DNA of 5,737 nucleotides from Lentisphaerota bacterium. Its GTDB lineage: Bacteria; Verrucomicrobiota; Kiritimatiellia; RFP12; UBA1067. The stretch covers positions 1-5,737 of the forward strand of contig JALHET010000143.1 of NCBI GenBank assembly GCA_022839525.1. The letters run 5' to 3'. Position numbers and translations under genes: made by a program. Of the stretch, positions 1 through 5,664 are shown piece after piece (within the stretch, counting starts at the first letter, position 1; the number at the start of each line of letters is the position of its first letter). The notes under the pieces are model-generated. The model ran no database searches, was not told the origin of the DNA, and saw nothing but the letters and a program-made list of their open reading frames with translations.

Positions 1-592
1 GGAGCGCGTGATCAAGGGCGAGGTCAACGCCAACGTGGTGCGGTTGCTGCAGAAGCACTTGGCCAACGCGCGTCCGTTGCACGGCGACTGGATTTTCACG
101 GTCGAGAAGAAGACCGGCAAGGATACGGAGACTGGCGCGGCGCTGGACTGGGGATATGTCGGCGAGCCTGTGGCGGTCGACGTGCGGCCGGTGGCCGAGA
201 TGCTCGACGCCGGGATCGTGCCGGTGGTGACGCCGCTCGGGACCGGCCCGGACGGCAACGTGTACAACGTCAACGCGGACACAGCGGCGGCGGCTCTCGC
301 CAAAGCCATGAAAGTCCGCAAGCTGGCGTTCATTTCGGATGTTCCGGGGCTGCTGATGGACGTGAATAATCCCGCGTCGTTGCTGGCGACGCTGCGGGTC
401 GGCAGTGTGGAAAAACTGAAGGAGGCCGGCATTGTGGGTGGCGGGATGCTGCCGAAGTTGGACAGTTGCGTGGAAGCGATCAAGGCTGGGGTGGGCAAGG
501 TTCACCTCGTCGACGGACGCATGCCCCATTCGCTGCTGTTAGAGGTTTTCACGAAAAAAGGTGTAGGAACGGAGATTATTGCAGATGAGTAA
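1..592 (+). CDS. argB: N-acetylglutamate kinase, C-terminal part (5' end outside window)
   Basis: ArgB phosphorylates N-acetyl-L-glutamate with ATP, the second step of arginine/ornithine synthesis in the cytoplasm. The reading frame is open from base 2, so the GTG at 8 is an internal valine codon and the gene is cut by the window edge. About 196 residues are present out of a usual 290 to 300; the N-terminal GGG substrate loop is missing. Visible family motifs are DWGYVGEP, TPLGTGPDGNVYNVNAD (the NAD segment carries the catalytic aspartate), ISDVPGLL, GGGMLPK with its lysine codon at 455-457, and HLVDGRMPHSLLLEVFT followed by GVGTEI. That C-terminal block resembles arginine-inhibited hexameric kinases rather than the E. 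coli insensitive type, so feedback inhibition by arginine is likely (inference; the required N-terminal helix is not visible). The stop codon lies inside the start of argD, implying translational coupling. Identity is very secure. Confidence 0.96.
   Translation, partial: ERVIKGEVNANVVRLLQKHLANARPLHGDWIFTVEKKTGKDTETGAALDWGYVGEPVAVDVRPVAEMLDAGIVPVVTPLGTGPDGNVYNVNADTAAAALAKAMKVRKLAFISDVPGLLMDVNNPASLLATLRVGSVEKLKEAGIVGGGMLPKLDSCVEAIKAGVGKVHLVDGRMPHSLLLEVFTKKGVGTEIIADE
571..574 (+). promoter_or_regulatory. Shine-Dalgarno site for argD inside the argB 3' end
   Basis: A GGAG lies within the argB coding sequence, 10 bases before the ATG at 585 but only 4 bases before the in-frame TTG at 579. The spacing, and the better start codon, favour ATG 585 as the argD start. 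The call rests on sequence and spacing only. Confidence 0.55.
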
Positions 593-1787
593 GAGTACGG
601 ATATTGCCGCATTGTTCGACCAATATGTGATGCACACGTACGCGCCGGTGGCGACGTTGACCAGTGGCAGCGGGTGCAAAGTCCGCGACCCGGACGGTAT
701 GACCTATCTTGATTTCACGGCTGGGATTGCGGTTCACAATGTGGGTCACTGCCATCAGAAGGTGGTGAAGGCGGTTCAGGATCAGGTCGCCACCTTGGGG
801 CATTGCTCCAACCTGTTTTACAACGCGAGCCAGGCGCTGTTGGCGCAGCGGCTCTCGAAACTTTCGCTCAACGGCAAGTGCTTCTTCTGCAATTCGGGGG
901 CGGAGGCCAACGAGGCGATGATCAAGCTCGCGCGCCTGTGGGGGCACGAAAAGGGCAAGTACGAGATCATCACGATGCAGAACTCTTTTCACGGACGGAC
1001 GCTGGCGACGATTGCGGCGACCGGCCAGACGAAAGTGCAGAAAGGGTTTGACCCCCTGCCGATCGGTTTCGCGTATGCCGAATTCAACAACATCGAGTCG
1101 GTGAAGGCCGCAGTGAGTGAGCGGACCGTCGCGGTGATGGTCGAGGCGGTGCAGGGCGAGGGCGGCGTGATTCCGGCGACCGAGGAGTTCATGGTCGGCG
1201 TGCGAAAGCTGTGTGACGATAAAGGCCTGCTGATGCTCTGCGACGAGGTGCAGTGCGGCATGGGTCGGACGGGCAAGTGGTTCGCGTGGCAAAACTATCC
1301 TGTCAAGCCGGATGCGTTTTCGCTGGCCAAGGCTTTGGCTGACGGCATTCCGATGGGTGCCCTCGTGGCTTCGCCGGCTTTGTCCGGCCTGTTCCAGCCG
1401 GGTATGCATGCGTCGACCTTCGGCGGTAATCCCGTGTCGAGCGCGGCCGCTCTGGCGGTGATGGATGTGATCGAGGAAGAGGCGCTGATCAAGCGTGCGG
1501 AGGAGGCTGGGAACCTCTTCGCCGAAGGGCTCAACGTTTTTGTCGAGAAGTACGCGCAGGTTTTGGAGGTGCGCGGCAAGGGCCTCATGGTGGGCATGGT
1601 GGTTGAGGGGTCGGCCAAAGAGGTTGTGGACACCTGCCGCGACATGGGGCTGCTCTGCTGCGTGGCCGGCGAGCATGTGGTGCGTTTTCTCCCGCCGCTG
1701 AACGTGAAGGACGGCGACTTGGAAGAGGCGCTGGAGATGATCAGCGACGCGCTGGATCAGCTCTACGGGGAACAGGAAGAAGCGTAA
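585..1787 (+). CDS. argD: Acetylornithine aminotransferase (class III PLP-dependent)
   Basis: ArgD transfers an amino group from glutamate to N-acetylglutamate 5-semialdehyde, giving N-acetylornithine; related enzymes also serve as succinyldiaminopimelate aminotransferase in lysine synthesis. The 400-residue protein has the family's normal length. Fold-type I class III landmarks are in order: NSGAEANEAMIKLAR (phosphate and cofactor pocket, near residue 105), SFHGRT, VEAVQGEGG, LCDEVQCGMGRTG with the PLP-nitrogen aspartate at residue 220, SLAKALADGIPMGA with the Schiff-base lysine at residue 249, and STFGGNPVSSAAALAV. The LAKALADG version replaces the commoner LAKGLGGG. I start it at ATG 585, with a GGAG 10 bases upstream, rather than the upstream TTG 579; it then overlaps argB by 8 bases (ATGAGTAA), typical of coupled genes. 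No argF or argG follows; the next gene is convergent. A GABA or ornithine aminotransferase is possible by fold, but adjacency to argB settles it. Confidence 0.95.
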   Translation: MSKSTDIAALFDQYVMHTYAPVATLTSGSGCKVRDPDGMTYLDFTAGIAVHNVGHCHQKVVKAVQDQVATLGHCSNLFYNASQALLAQRLSKLSLNGKCFFCNSGAEANEAMIKLARLWGHEKGKYEIITMQNSFHGRTLATIAATGQTKVQKGFDPLPIGFAYAEFNNIESVKAAVSERTVAVMVEAVQGEGGVIPATEEFMVGVRKLCDDKGLLMLCDEVQCGMGRTGKWFAWQNYPVKPDAFSLAKALADGIPMGALVASPALSGLFQPGMHASTFGGNPVSSAAALAVMDVIEEEALIKRAEEAGNLFAEGLNVFVEKYAQVLEVRGKGLMVGMVVEGSAKEVVDTCRDMGLLCCVAGEHVVRFLPPLNVKDGDLEEALEMISDALDQLYGEQEEA

Positions 1788-1997
1788 TCCACTCTCCAGT
1801 CGCGCTTGACATAGAACAGAGCCCGCCCCCCATGGTGAACGCGACAAGCAACTCGCGGCCCGTATCCGTTTGACTCAAAGCGAAAAAAGCTTTTCCTCAT
1901 CGGAGTGCGCCGGCTCCAGTTCTTCAATACCGGGTGGTGTCCTGATTAGGACAGGTGATCCAACATGGGCTTTTCGGCGCGATACTGGCAAAAGCGT
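1788..1997. other. Convergent intergenic gap between argD and UXS
   Basis: About 210 bases separate the argD stop from the UXS stop. I find no plausible gene here. It contains several short inverted repeats: CGCGA/TCGCG (1840-1857, 8-base loop), TGTCCT/AGGACA (1938-1953, 4-base loop) and GCTTTT/AAAAGC (1969-1995, 15-base loop). The AAAAGCTTTT stretch around 1885-1894 is a self-complementary run with no room for a loop. None is a GC-rich stem followed by a T run on either strand, so I cannot name an intrinsic terminator, although transcription from both sides should end here. Confidence 0.6.
1938..1953. repeat. Perfect 6-bp inverted repeat with GATT loop
   Basis: TGTCCT (1938-1943) and AGGACA (1948-1953) are exact reverse complements around a GATT loop. 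The hairpin sits about 45 bases past the UXS stop on the minus strand. No T tract follows on either strand, so it could be a 3' stability element or a factor-assisted stop site, but it may also be chance. It abuts a 12-base stretch identical in the minus sense to the conserved tail of 16S rRNA (see findings). Confidence 0.35.
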
Positions 1998-2969
1998 TCA
2001 CGCCAGAGCCCGGAAATAGGTGATCGTGCGGCTGAGGCCTTCGCGCAGCGGAACTTTGGGCGCCCAGCCGAGCAACTCCTGTGCCAGCGCGATGTCGGGC
2101 TTGCGGCGCTTGGGGTCGTCCTTTGGGAGGGGCTTGAAAACGAGTTGGCTCTTGCTTTCGGGTAGCAGCCGCAACGTCTCCTGGGCAAGCTGCTTGATCG
2201 TGTACTCGCACGGGTTGCCCACATTGACTACCGGCATGTCCATGTCCTTTTTGGAGAAAAAGGCTTTGACTTTCTTTTGATCCATGGCCATGAAGAGCAG
2301 GATCGCGTCGAGCAGATCGTCCACATACTGGAAACTGCGCGTCTGGGAACCGTCGCCGTAAAGGGTGATGTCCTTGTTCTTCAGCGCCTGCATGATGAAG
2401 TTGCTGATCACGCGCCCGTCCTGCGGGTGCATGTTGGGTCCGTAGGTGTTGAAGATGCGGATCATGCGCACGTCGACATTGTGTTCACGGGCATAGTCGA
2501 AGCACAGCGTTTCAGCCGCGCGCTTCCCCTCGTCGTAACAGCTACGCAAGCCGATGGTGTTGACGTTACCCCAGTAGCTCTCCGGTTGCGGGTGCACGTC
2601 GGGGTCGCCGTAGATTTCCGATGTGGACGTGTGGAAGACGCGTGCTTTCGTTTTGAGCGCCAGTTCCAGCACGTTCATTATTCCAAGGAATGAGGTTTTA
2701 ATGGTTTCGACCGGATTGCGCTGGTAATGGATCGGCGATGCCGGGCAGGCGAGGTTGTAGATTTCGTCGAACTGACCCCAGAACGGTTGTGTCACGTCGC
2801 GCAGGATGAAGGTGAAGCGGGGGTTCTCCAAGAGGTCATAAATGTTGACCTTGGTTCCCGTAAAGAGATTGTCCATAACGGTCACCTCGTGGCCCGCCTT
2901 CAACAGCCGCCGTGCGAGATGGGAACCGATGAAACCGGCTCCGCCGGTGATGAGCGATTTTTTGGTCAT
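1998..2969 (-). CDS. UDP-glucuronate decarboxylase (UDP-xylose synthase, extended SDR family)
   Basis: This enzyme converts UDP-glucuronate to UDP-xylose and CO2 using tightly bound NAD+, feeding polysaccharide or glycoconjugate synthesis. The 323-residue protein shows the NAD+ loop GGAGFIG (residues 9-15), a ribose-binding aspartate at D33, and the UXS hallmarks [12 protein letters not shown] (72-83), [15 protein letters not shown] (114-128), [19 protein letters not shown] with catalytic Y145 and K149, [15 protein letters not shown] (173-187), [15 protein letters not shown] and DDPKRRKPD. These separate it from UDP-glucose 4-epimerases and dTDP-glucose dehydratases. It has no N-terminal membrane anchor, as expected for a cytosolic bacterial form. 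A lysine-rich stretch near residues 231-245 is longer than usual. The ATG has a GGAG 9 bases upstream (2979-2982). It follows rph by 37 bases, so co-transcription is likely, with a strong hairpin between them. It is remote from any glycosyltransferase in this window. The family call is secure; the biological product is inferred. Confidence 0.95.
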   Translation of the reverse strand: MTKKSLITGGAGFIGSHLARRLLKAGHEVTVMDNLFTGTKVNIYDLLENPRFTFILRDVTQPFWGQFDEIYNLACPASPIHYQRNPVETIKTSFLGIMNVLELALKTKARVFHTSTSEIYGDPDVHPQPESYWGNVNTIGLRSCYDEGKRAAETLCFDYAREHNVDVRMIRIFNTYGPNMHPQDGRVISNFIMQALKNKDITLYGDGSQTRSFQYVDDLLDAILLFMAMDQKKVKAFFSKKDMDMPVVNVGNPCEYTIKQLAQETLRLLPESKSQLVFKPLPKDDPKRRKPDIALAQELLGWAPKVPLREGLSRTITYFRALA

Positions 2970-2986
2970 AAGGTTTTTCTCCGGTT

Positions 2987-3006
2987 GGGCGCGGCTTGCC
3001 GCGCCC
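2987..3006. repeat. Perfect 9-bp inverted repeat between rph and UXS
   Basis: GGGCGCGGC (2987-2995) and GCCGCGCCC (2998-3006) are exact reverse complements around TT. In RNA from the minus strand this is an 8 to 9-bp all-GC hairpin starting at the base immediately after the rph TAA and ending 4 bases before the GGAG of UXS. It is followed by AACCGGAG rather than a T run, so it is not a standard intrinsic terminator. Candidate roles are protecting the rph 3' end, an RNase processing site, or damping of UXS translation (inference). Confidence 0.8.
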
Positions 3007-3717
3007 TTAAAAAGACTCTTTCAGCGCGGCTTTCTGGTGCCGGATCAATTTTTTGATGCCTTTGCGGGCGAGAAGTTTGAGCGCGTCGAGCGAAGCTTCG
3101 GAGAAGGGCCTGTGTTCGGCGGTGCCCTGAAGCTCCACGTAGTGTCCGCCATCGGTCATGACCACATTCAAATCCACTTCAGCTGAGGAGTCGTGCGCGT
3201 AATCGAGGTCAAGTGTGGGTTGGCCGTCGCAGACGCCGACGCTGACGGCCGCGATGTAGTGTTTGACCGGGCAACTTTTCAGTCTGCCCTGCGCTTTCAG
3301 CCACGCCAGCGCGTCTGCCAGCGCAACCATTCCGCCAGTGATCGAGGCGCAGCGCGTGCCGCCATCCGCCTGCAGCACGTCGCAGTCGATGGTGATTGAG
3401 CGTTCGCCGAGCTTCTCAAGATCCACGGCGGCACGCAGCGCGCGGCCAATCAGCCGGCTGATTTCTGTGCTGCGCGCATCGGGTTTGCCGCGCTTGATCT
3501 CACGCTCTTTCCGGTCCACTGTGCTGCGCGGCAGCATGCTGTACTCGGCGGTGATCCAACCTTTACCGCTGCCTTTGAGAAAAGGAGGCACTTTCTCTTC
3601 GACGCTGGCGGTGCAGAGCACCCACGTGTCGCCTTGCCTGATGAGCACAGACCCCTCGGCGTGTTTGGTGAAATGCCGTTCGATCCGGACAGGGCGTAAC
3701 GCATTCGCTTTTTTCAT
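3007..3717 (-). CDS. rph: Ribonuclease PH (tRNA 3'-end phosphorolytic exoribonuclease)
   Basis: RNase PH removes nucleotides from the 3' ends of tRNA precursors using phosphate as attacking group, releasing nucleoside diphosphates; it also trims other stable RNAs. From the chosen start the protein is 236 residues, close to the usual 238 to 245. Family blocks run in order: [17 protein letters not shown] (7-23), [45 protein letters not shown] (85-96), [13 protein letters not shown] with the phosphate-binding GGTR at 119-122, ASITGG, and [18 protein letters not shown] chose ATG 3717 because homology begins a few residues later; the frame stays open back to a TTG at 3756, but those extra 13 codons look nothing like the family and overlap a possible -10 box. 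No clear Shine-Dalgarno precedes the ATG. It lies 74 bases after ettA and just before UXS on the same strand. Confidence 0.95.
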   Translation of the reverse strand: MKKANALRPVRIERHFTKHAEGSVLIRQGDTWVLCTASVEEKVPPFLKGSGKGWITAEYSMLPRSTVDRKEREIKRGKPDARSTEISRLIGRALRAAVDLEKLGERSITIDCDVLQADGGTRCASITGGMVALADALAWLKAQGRLKSCPVKHYIAAVSVGVCDGQPTLDLDYAHDSSAEVDLNVVMTDGGHYVELQGTAEHRPFSEASLDALKLLARKGIKKLIRHQKAALKESF

Positions 3718-3755
3718 GGCAGGGGTACAGTAACACATCCGGCGGGGAGGTTTCA

Positions 3756-3761
3756 ATTTTA
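3756..3761 (-). promoter_or_regulatory. Possible -10 element upstream of rph
   Basis: TAAAAT on the minus strand matches five of six bases of the sigma70 -10 consensus, about 39 bases before the rph ATG. The hexamer 17 bases upstream (GTGTAA) is a poor -35 with three matches. The local AT-rich patch stands out in a GC-rich region. This could give rph-UXS a promoter separate from ettA; support is weak. Confidence 0.3.
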
Positions 3762-3791
3762 TCTAAGGGGGATTCTAGTTACACACCACCG

Positions 3792-5471
3792 TTACCCGTG
3801 CTTCAGCGGACGGAAACGGACGCGGGTGGGCCGGTCGGCGGCATCGCCCAGAAGTTTGCGGCGCTGTTCGTGGTAATCGGCGTAGTTGCCCTCGAACCAG
3901 GTGACGGTGCTGTCGCCCTCGAAGGCGAGGATGTGCGTCGCGATGCGGTCGAGGAACCAGCGGTCGTGGCTGATCACCATCACGCAGCCGCCGAACTCGC
4001 AGAGGCCCTCTTCGAGCGAGCGCAGGGTGGCGACGTCGAGGTCGTTGGAGGGCTCGTCGAGCAGCAGCAGGTTGCCGCCGGTGCGCAGGAGTTTGGCGAG
4101 GTGGACGCGGTTACGCTCGCCGCCGGAGAGCACGCCAACGCGCTTCTGCTGGTCCGCGCCCTTGAAGTTAAACCGGCTGCAATAGGCGCGGCCGTTCATC
4201 ATCGTGGTGCCCGCGAGATTCACGTACTCCGAGCCGCCGGTGATTTCCTCGTAGATCGTGTGGTCCGGATTGAGTTCCGAACGGAACTGGTCCACGTAGG
4301 AGAGCACAACCGTAGAGCCGACTGTGAGGGTTCCCGAGAGCGGCTGAAGCTGGCCGGTGATGAGCTTGAACAGGGTGGTCTTGCCCGCACCGTTGCCGCC
4401 GATGACGCCGACGATGCCGCCGCGCGGCAGGTCGAAGTTCATGCCCTCGAAAAGGAGGCGGTCGCCGAAGCCCATGGAGACGTTGTCGGCCTTGACCACG
4501 AGGTCACCGAGGCGCGGCCCGGCGGGGATTTGGATGCGCAGCTCATCTTCGCGCGTGTCGATCTGCTGCGCGGCAAGTTCCTCGTAGCGGCGCACGCGGG
4601 CCTGGTTTTTGGCGCGGCGCCCCGAGGGGTTGGTGCGCACCCAGGCGAGTTCGTTCTCGATTAGCTTGCGGCGCGAGTCGGCCTGTTTGGCTTCGCGCAT
4701 CATGGCGTCCTGCTTCTGCTGGAGCCACGCCTCGTAGTTCCCTTTGTAGGGATACGTGCGGCCGTTATCGAGTTCGAGGATCCATTCGGTGACGTTGCTG
4801 AGGAAGTAGCGGTCGTGGGTGACGACGATGAGCGTGCCCTTGAAGCCTTTGAGATAGGTCTCGAGCCAGGCGACTGACTCGGCGTCGAGGTGGTTCGTAG
4901 GCTCATCGAGCAGCAGCACATCGGGGTTGGAGATGAGGATACTGCACATGGCCACGCGGCGGCACTCGCCGCCGGAGAGCGGTGCGACTGGAGCATCGGA
5001 GGGCGGCAGGCGCAGGGCTTCCATGGCCATTTCAATGTGGTGGTCGAGGTTCCAGAGGTCGTTGCGGTCGATGGTGTCTTGAAGGCGTCCGAGCTCGTCG
5101 TTCAGCTTTTCCGACTCTTCGTCGCTGAGTTCCTCGCCCAGTTGTCCGCAGATCTCGTCATAGCGGGCGAGAATGGCCTTTGAGCCGGCGACGCCTTCCT
5201 CCACGCACTGCATGACGGTTTTGGTGCTGTCCAGCGTGGGTTCCTGCGGGAGATAGCCGATCCGCGTGTTCTTGGCGATCTGGCACTCGCCCATGAACTC
5301 CTTGTCCAGTCCGGCGAGGATTTTGAGCAGCGAAGATTTTCCGGAGCCATTGGCGCCGATCACGCCGATGTGCGCGCCGTGGAAGAAAGCGAGGTTCACG
5401 TCCTCAAGGATGGTCTTTTTCTCGTGCTGCTTGGTGACGCCGATAAGGTTGAATGCGTATTCGCCGGCCAT
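3792..5471 (-). CDS. ettA: ABC-F ATPase EttA, energy-dependent translational throttle
   Basis: EttA is a soluble ABC-F protein that binds the ribosomal E site and gates the first elongation step according to the ATP/ADP ratio; it has no transmembrane domain. The 559-residue protein has two ATPase domains: Walker A GANGSGKS (39-46), an arm insertion (roughly 88-135), signature LSGGE (165-169), Walker B LLLDE with E190, H219; then a charged linker (about 246-316); then Walker A GGNGAGKT (358-365), signature LSGGE (448-452), LLLDE with E473 and H502. The ends GRRAKNQARVRRYEEL, IPAGPRLGD and FNFKGADQQKRVGVLSGGE match EttA rather than Uup, YheS or antibiotic-resistance ABC-F proteins. The second site reads LDEPSND where LDEPTND is usual. 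I start at ATG 5471 (MAGEYAF); the frame stays open to ATG 5585, but those 38 codons cover a hairpin and a candidate promoter and have no family counterpart. No Shine-Dalgarno is evident. The bases between its stop and rph show no terminator. Confidence 0.95.
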   Translation of the reverse strand: MAGEYAFNLIGVTKQHEKKTILEDVNLAFFHGAHIGVIGANGSGKSSLLKILAGLDKEFMGECQIAKNTRIGYLPQEPTLDSTKTVMQCVEEGVAGSKAILARYDEICGQLGEELSDEESEKLNDELGRLQDTIDRNDLWNLDHHIEMAMEALRLPPSDAPVAPLSGGECRRVAMCSILISNPDVLLLDEPTNHLDAESVAWLETYLKGFKGTLIVVTHDRYFLSNVTEWILELDNGRTYPYKGNYEAWLQQKQDAMMREAKQADSRRKLIENELAWVRTNPSGRRAKNQARVRRYEELAAQQIDTREDELRIQIPAGPRLGDLVVKADNVSMGFGDRLLFEGMNFDLPRGGIVGVIGGNGAGKTTLFKLITGQLQPLSGTLTVGSTVVLSYVDQFRSELNPDHTIYEEITGGSEYVNLAGTTMMNGRAYCSRFNFKGADQQKRVGVLSGGERNRVHLAKLLRTGGNLLLLDEPSNDLDVATLRSLEEGLCEFGGCVMVISHDRWFLDRIATHILAFEGDSTVTWFEGNYADYHEQRRKLLGDAADRPTRVRFRPLKHG

Positions 5472-5512
5472 AATTTTGAGAGGTGCTGAGTGGTTTAGAC
5501 TAAAGGCGTTTA

Positions 5513-5536
5513 GGGCTGGCTTGCGGCAAGCAGCCC
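5513..5536. repeat. Inverted repeat in the ettA leader (10 bp with one bulge)
   Basis: GGGCT (5513-5517) pairs with AGCCC (5532-5536), and GCTTG (5519-5523) pairs with CAAGC (5527-5531), leaving a single bulged G at 5518 and a CGG loop. It lies 41 bases before the ettA ATG and downstream of the candidate promoter, so it would fold in the 5' untranslated RNA. It shares the 9-base core GCGGCAAGC with the hairpin between rph and UXS. No T run follows in the minus sense. Confidence 0.65.
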
Positions 5537-5555
5537 CTTTGTTGAATGGTGGGAA

Positions 5556-5584
5556 AGGATACCAGTGCCGGGCGGCAAAGTCCA
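5556..5584 (-). promoter_or_regulatory. Candidate sigma70 promoter for ettA
   Basis: On the minus strand TGGACT (5584-5579) is followed after exactly 17 bases by TATCCT (5561-5556). Each matches four of six consensus bases, and a TG one base upstream of the -10 gives an extended -10 pattern. Transcription would begin near 5549, leaving a leader of about 75 bases that contains the 5513-5536 hairpin. It overlaps the ATG at 5585, arguing against that codon as the ettA start. Prediction from sequence only. Confidence 0.4.
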
Positions 5585-5650
5585 TAGCTGGGTGAGGGTG
5601 AACATGCGAGGGTTGTCACTATCCGGAACGCCGCGCGTCCCTAAGGGGCC

Positions 5651-5664
5651 CGGGAGCTTTCCCG
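5651..5664. repeat. 5-bp hairpin directly after the right-edge gene's stop codon
   Basis: CGGGA (5651-5655) and TCCCG (5660-5664) flank a 4-base loop. In the minus sense it begins at the base after the TGA at 5667-5665 and is followed by GC-rich sequence, not a T run. It may help end or protect the upstream transcript; a short stem in GC-rich DNA could also be chance. Confidence 0.35.

Noticed and set aside
579..584. TTG at 579 as the argD start
   Set aside because: It would leave only 4 bases after the GGAG and add just two residues; the ATG at 585 has better spacing and start codon.
1806..1834. Perfect TTGACA at 1806-1811 as a promoter downstream of argD
   Set aside because: The position 17 bases on reads CCCATG, with no -10-like sequence and no gene on the plus strand ahead of it.
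576..1847. A 423-codon open frame on the minus strand opposite argD
   Set aside because: It lies antisense to a secure argD. The peptide is rich in His, Arg and Leu with no recognisable domain, as expected from the complement of GC-biased codons.
1870..1898. TTGACT followed by an AT-rich patch as a promoter
   Set aside because: The sequence at the expected -10 position is TTCCTC, and no plus-strand gene follows.
1877..1898. AAAGC...GCTTTT as an intrinsic terminator for argD
   Set aside because: The stem is only 5 mostly AT pairs and the following sequence is TTCCTC rather than a T run; too weak to call.
1969..1995. GCTTTT/AAAAGC inverted repeat just past the UXS stop as a terminator
   Set aside because: Six AT-rich pairs around a 15-base loop, with no T tract after it in the direction of UXS transcription.
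3718..3756. N-terminal extension of RNase PH to TTG 3756 or ATG 3738
   Set aside because: The extra residues do not resemble the family, neither start has a ribosome-binding site, and the TTG overlaps a possible -10 element.
3798..4664. A 288-codon open frame on the plus strand opposite ettA
   Set aside because: It mirrors ettA codons. Its Ala/Val/Glu-rich low-complexity translation shows no family motif, and it covers the best conserved part of ettA.
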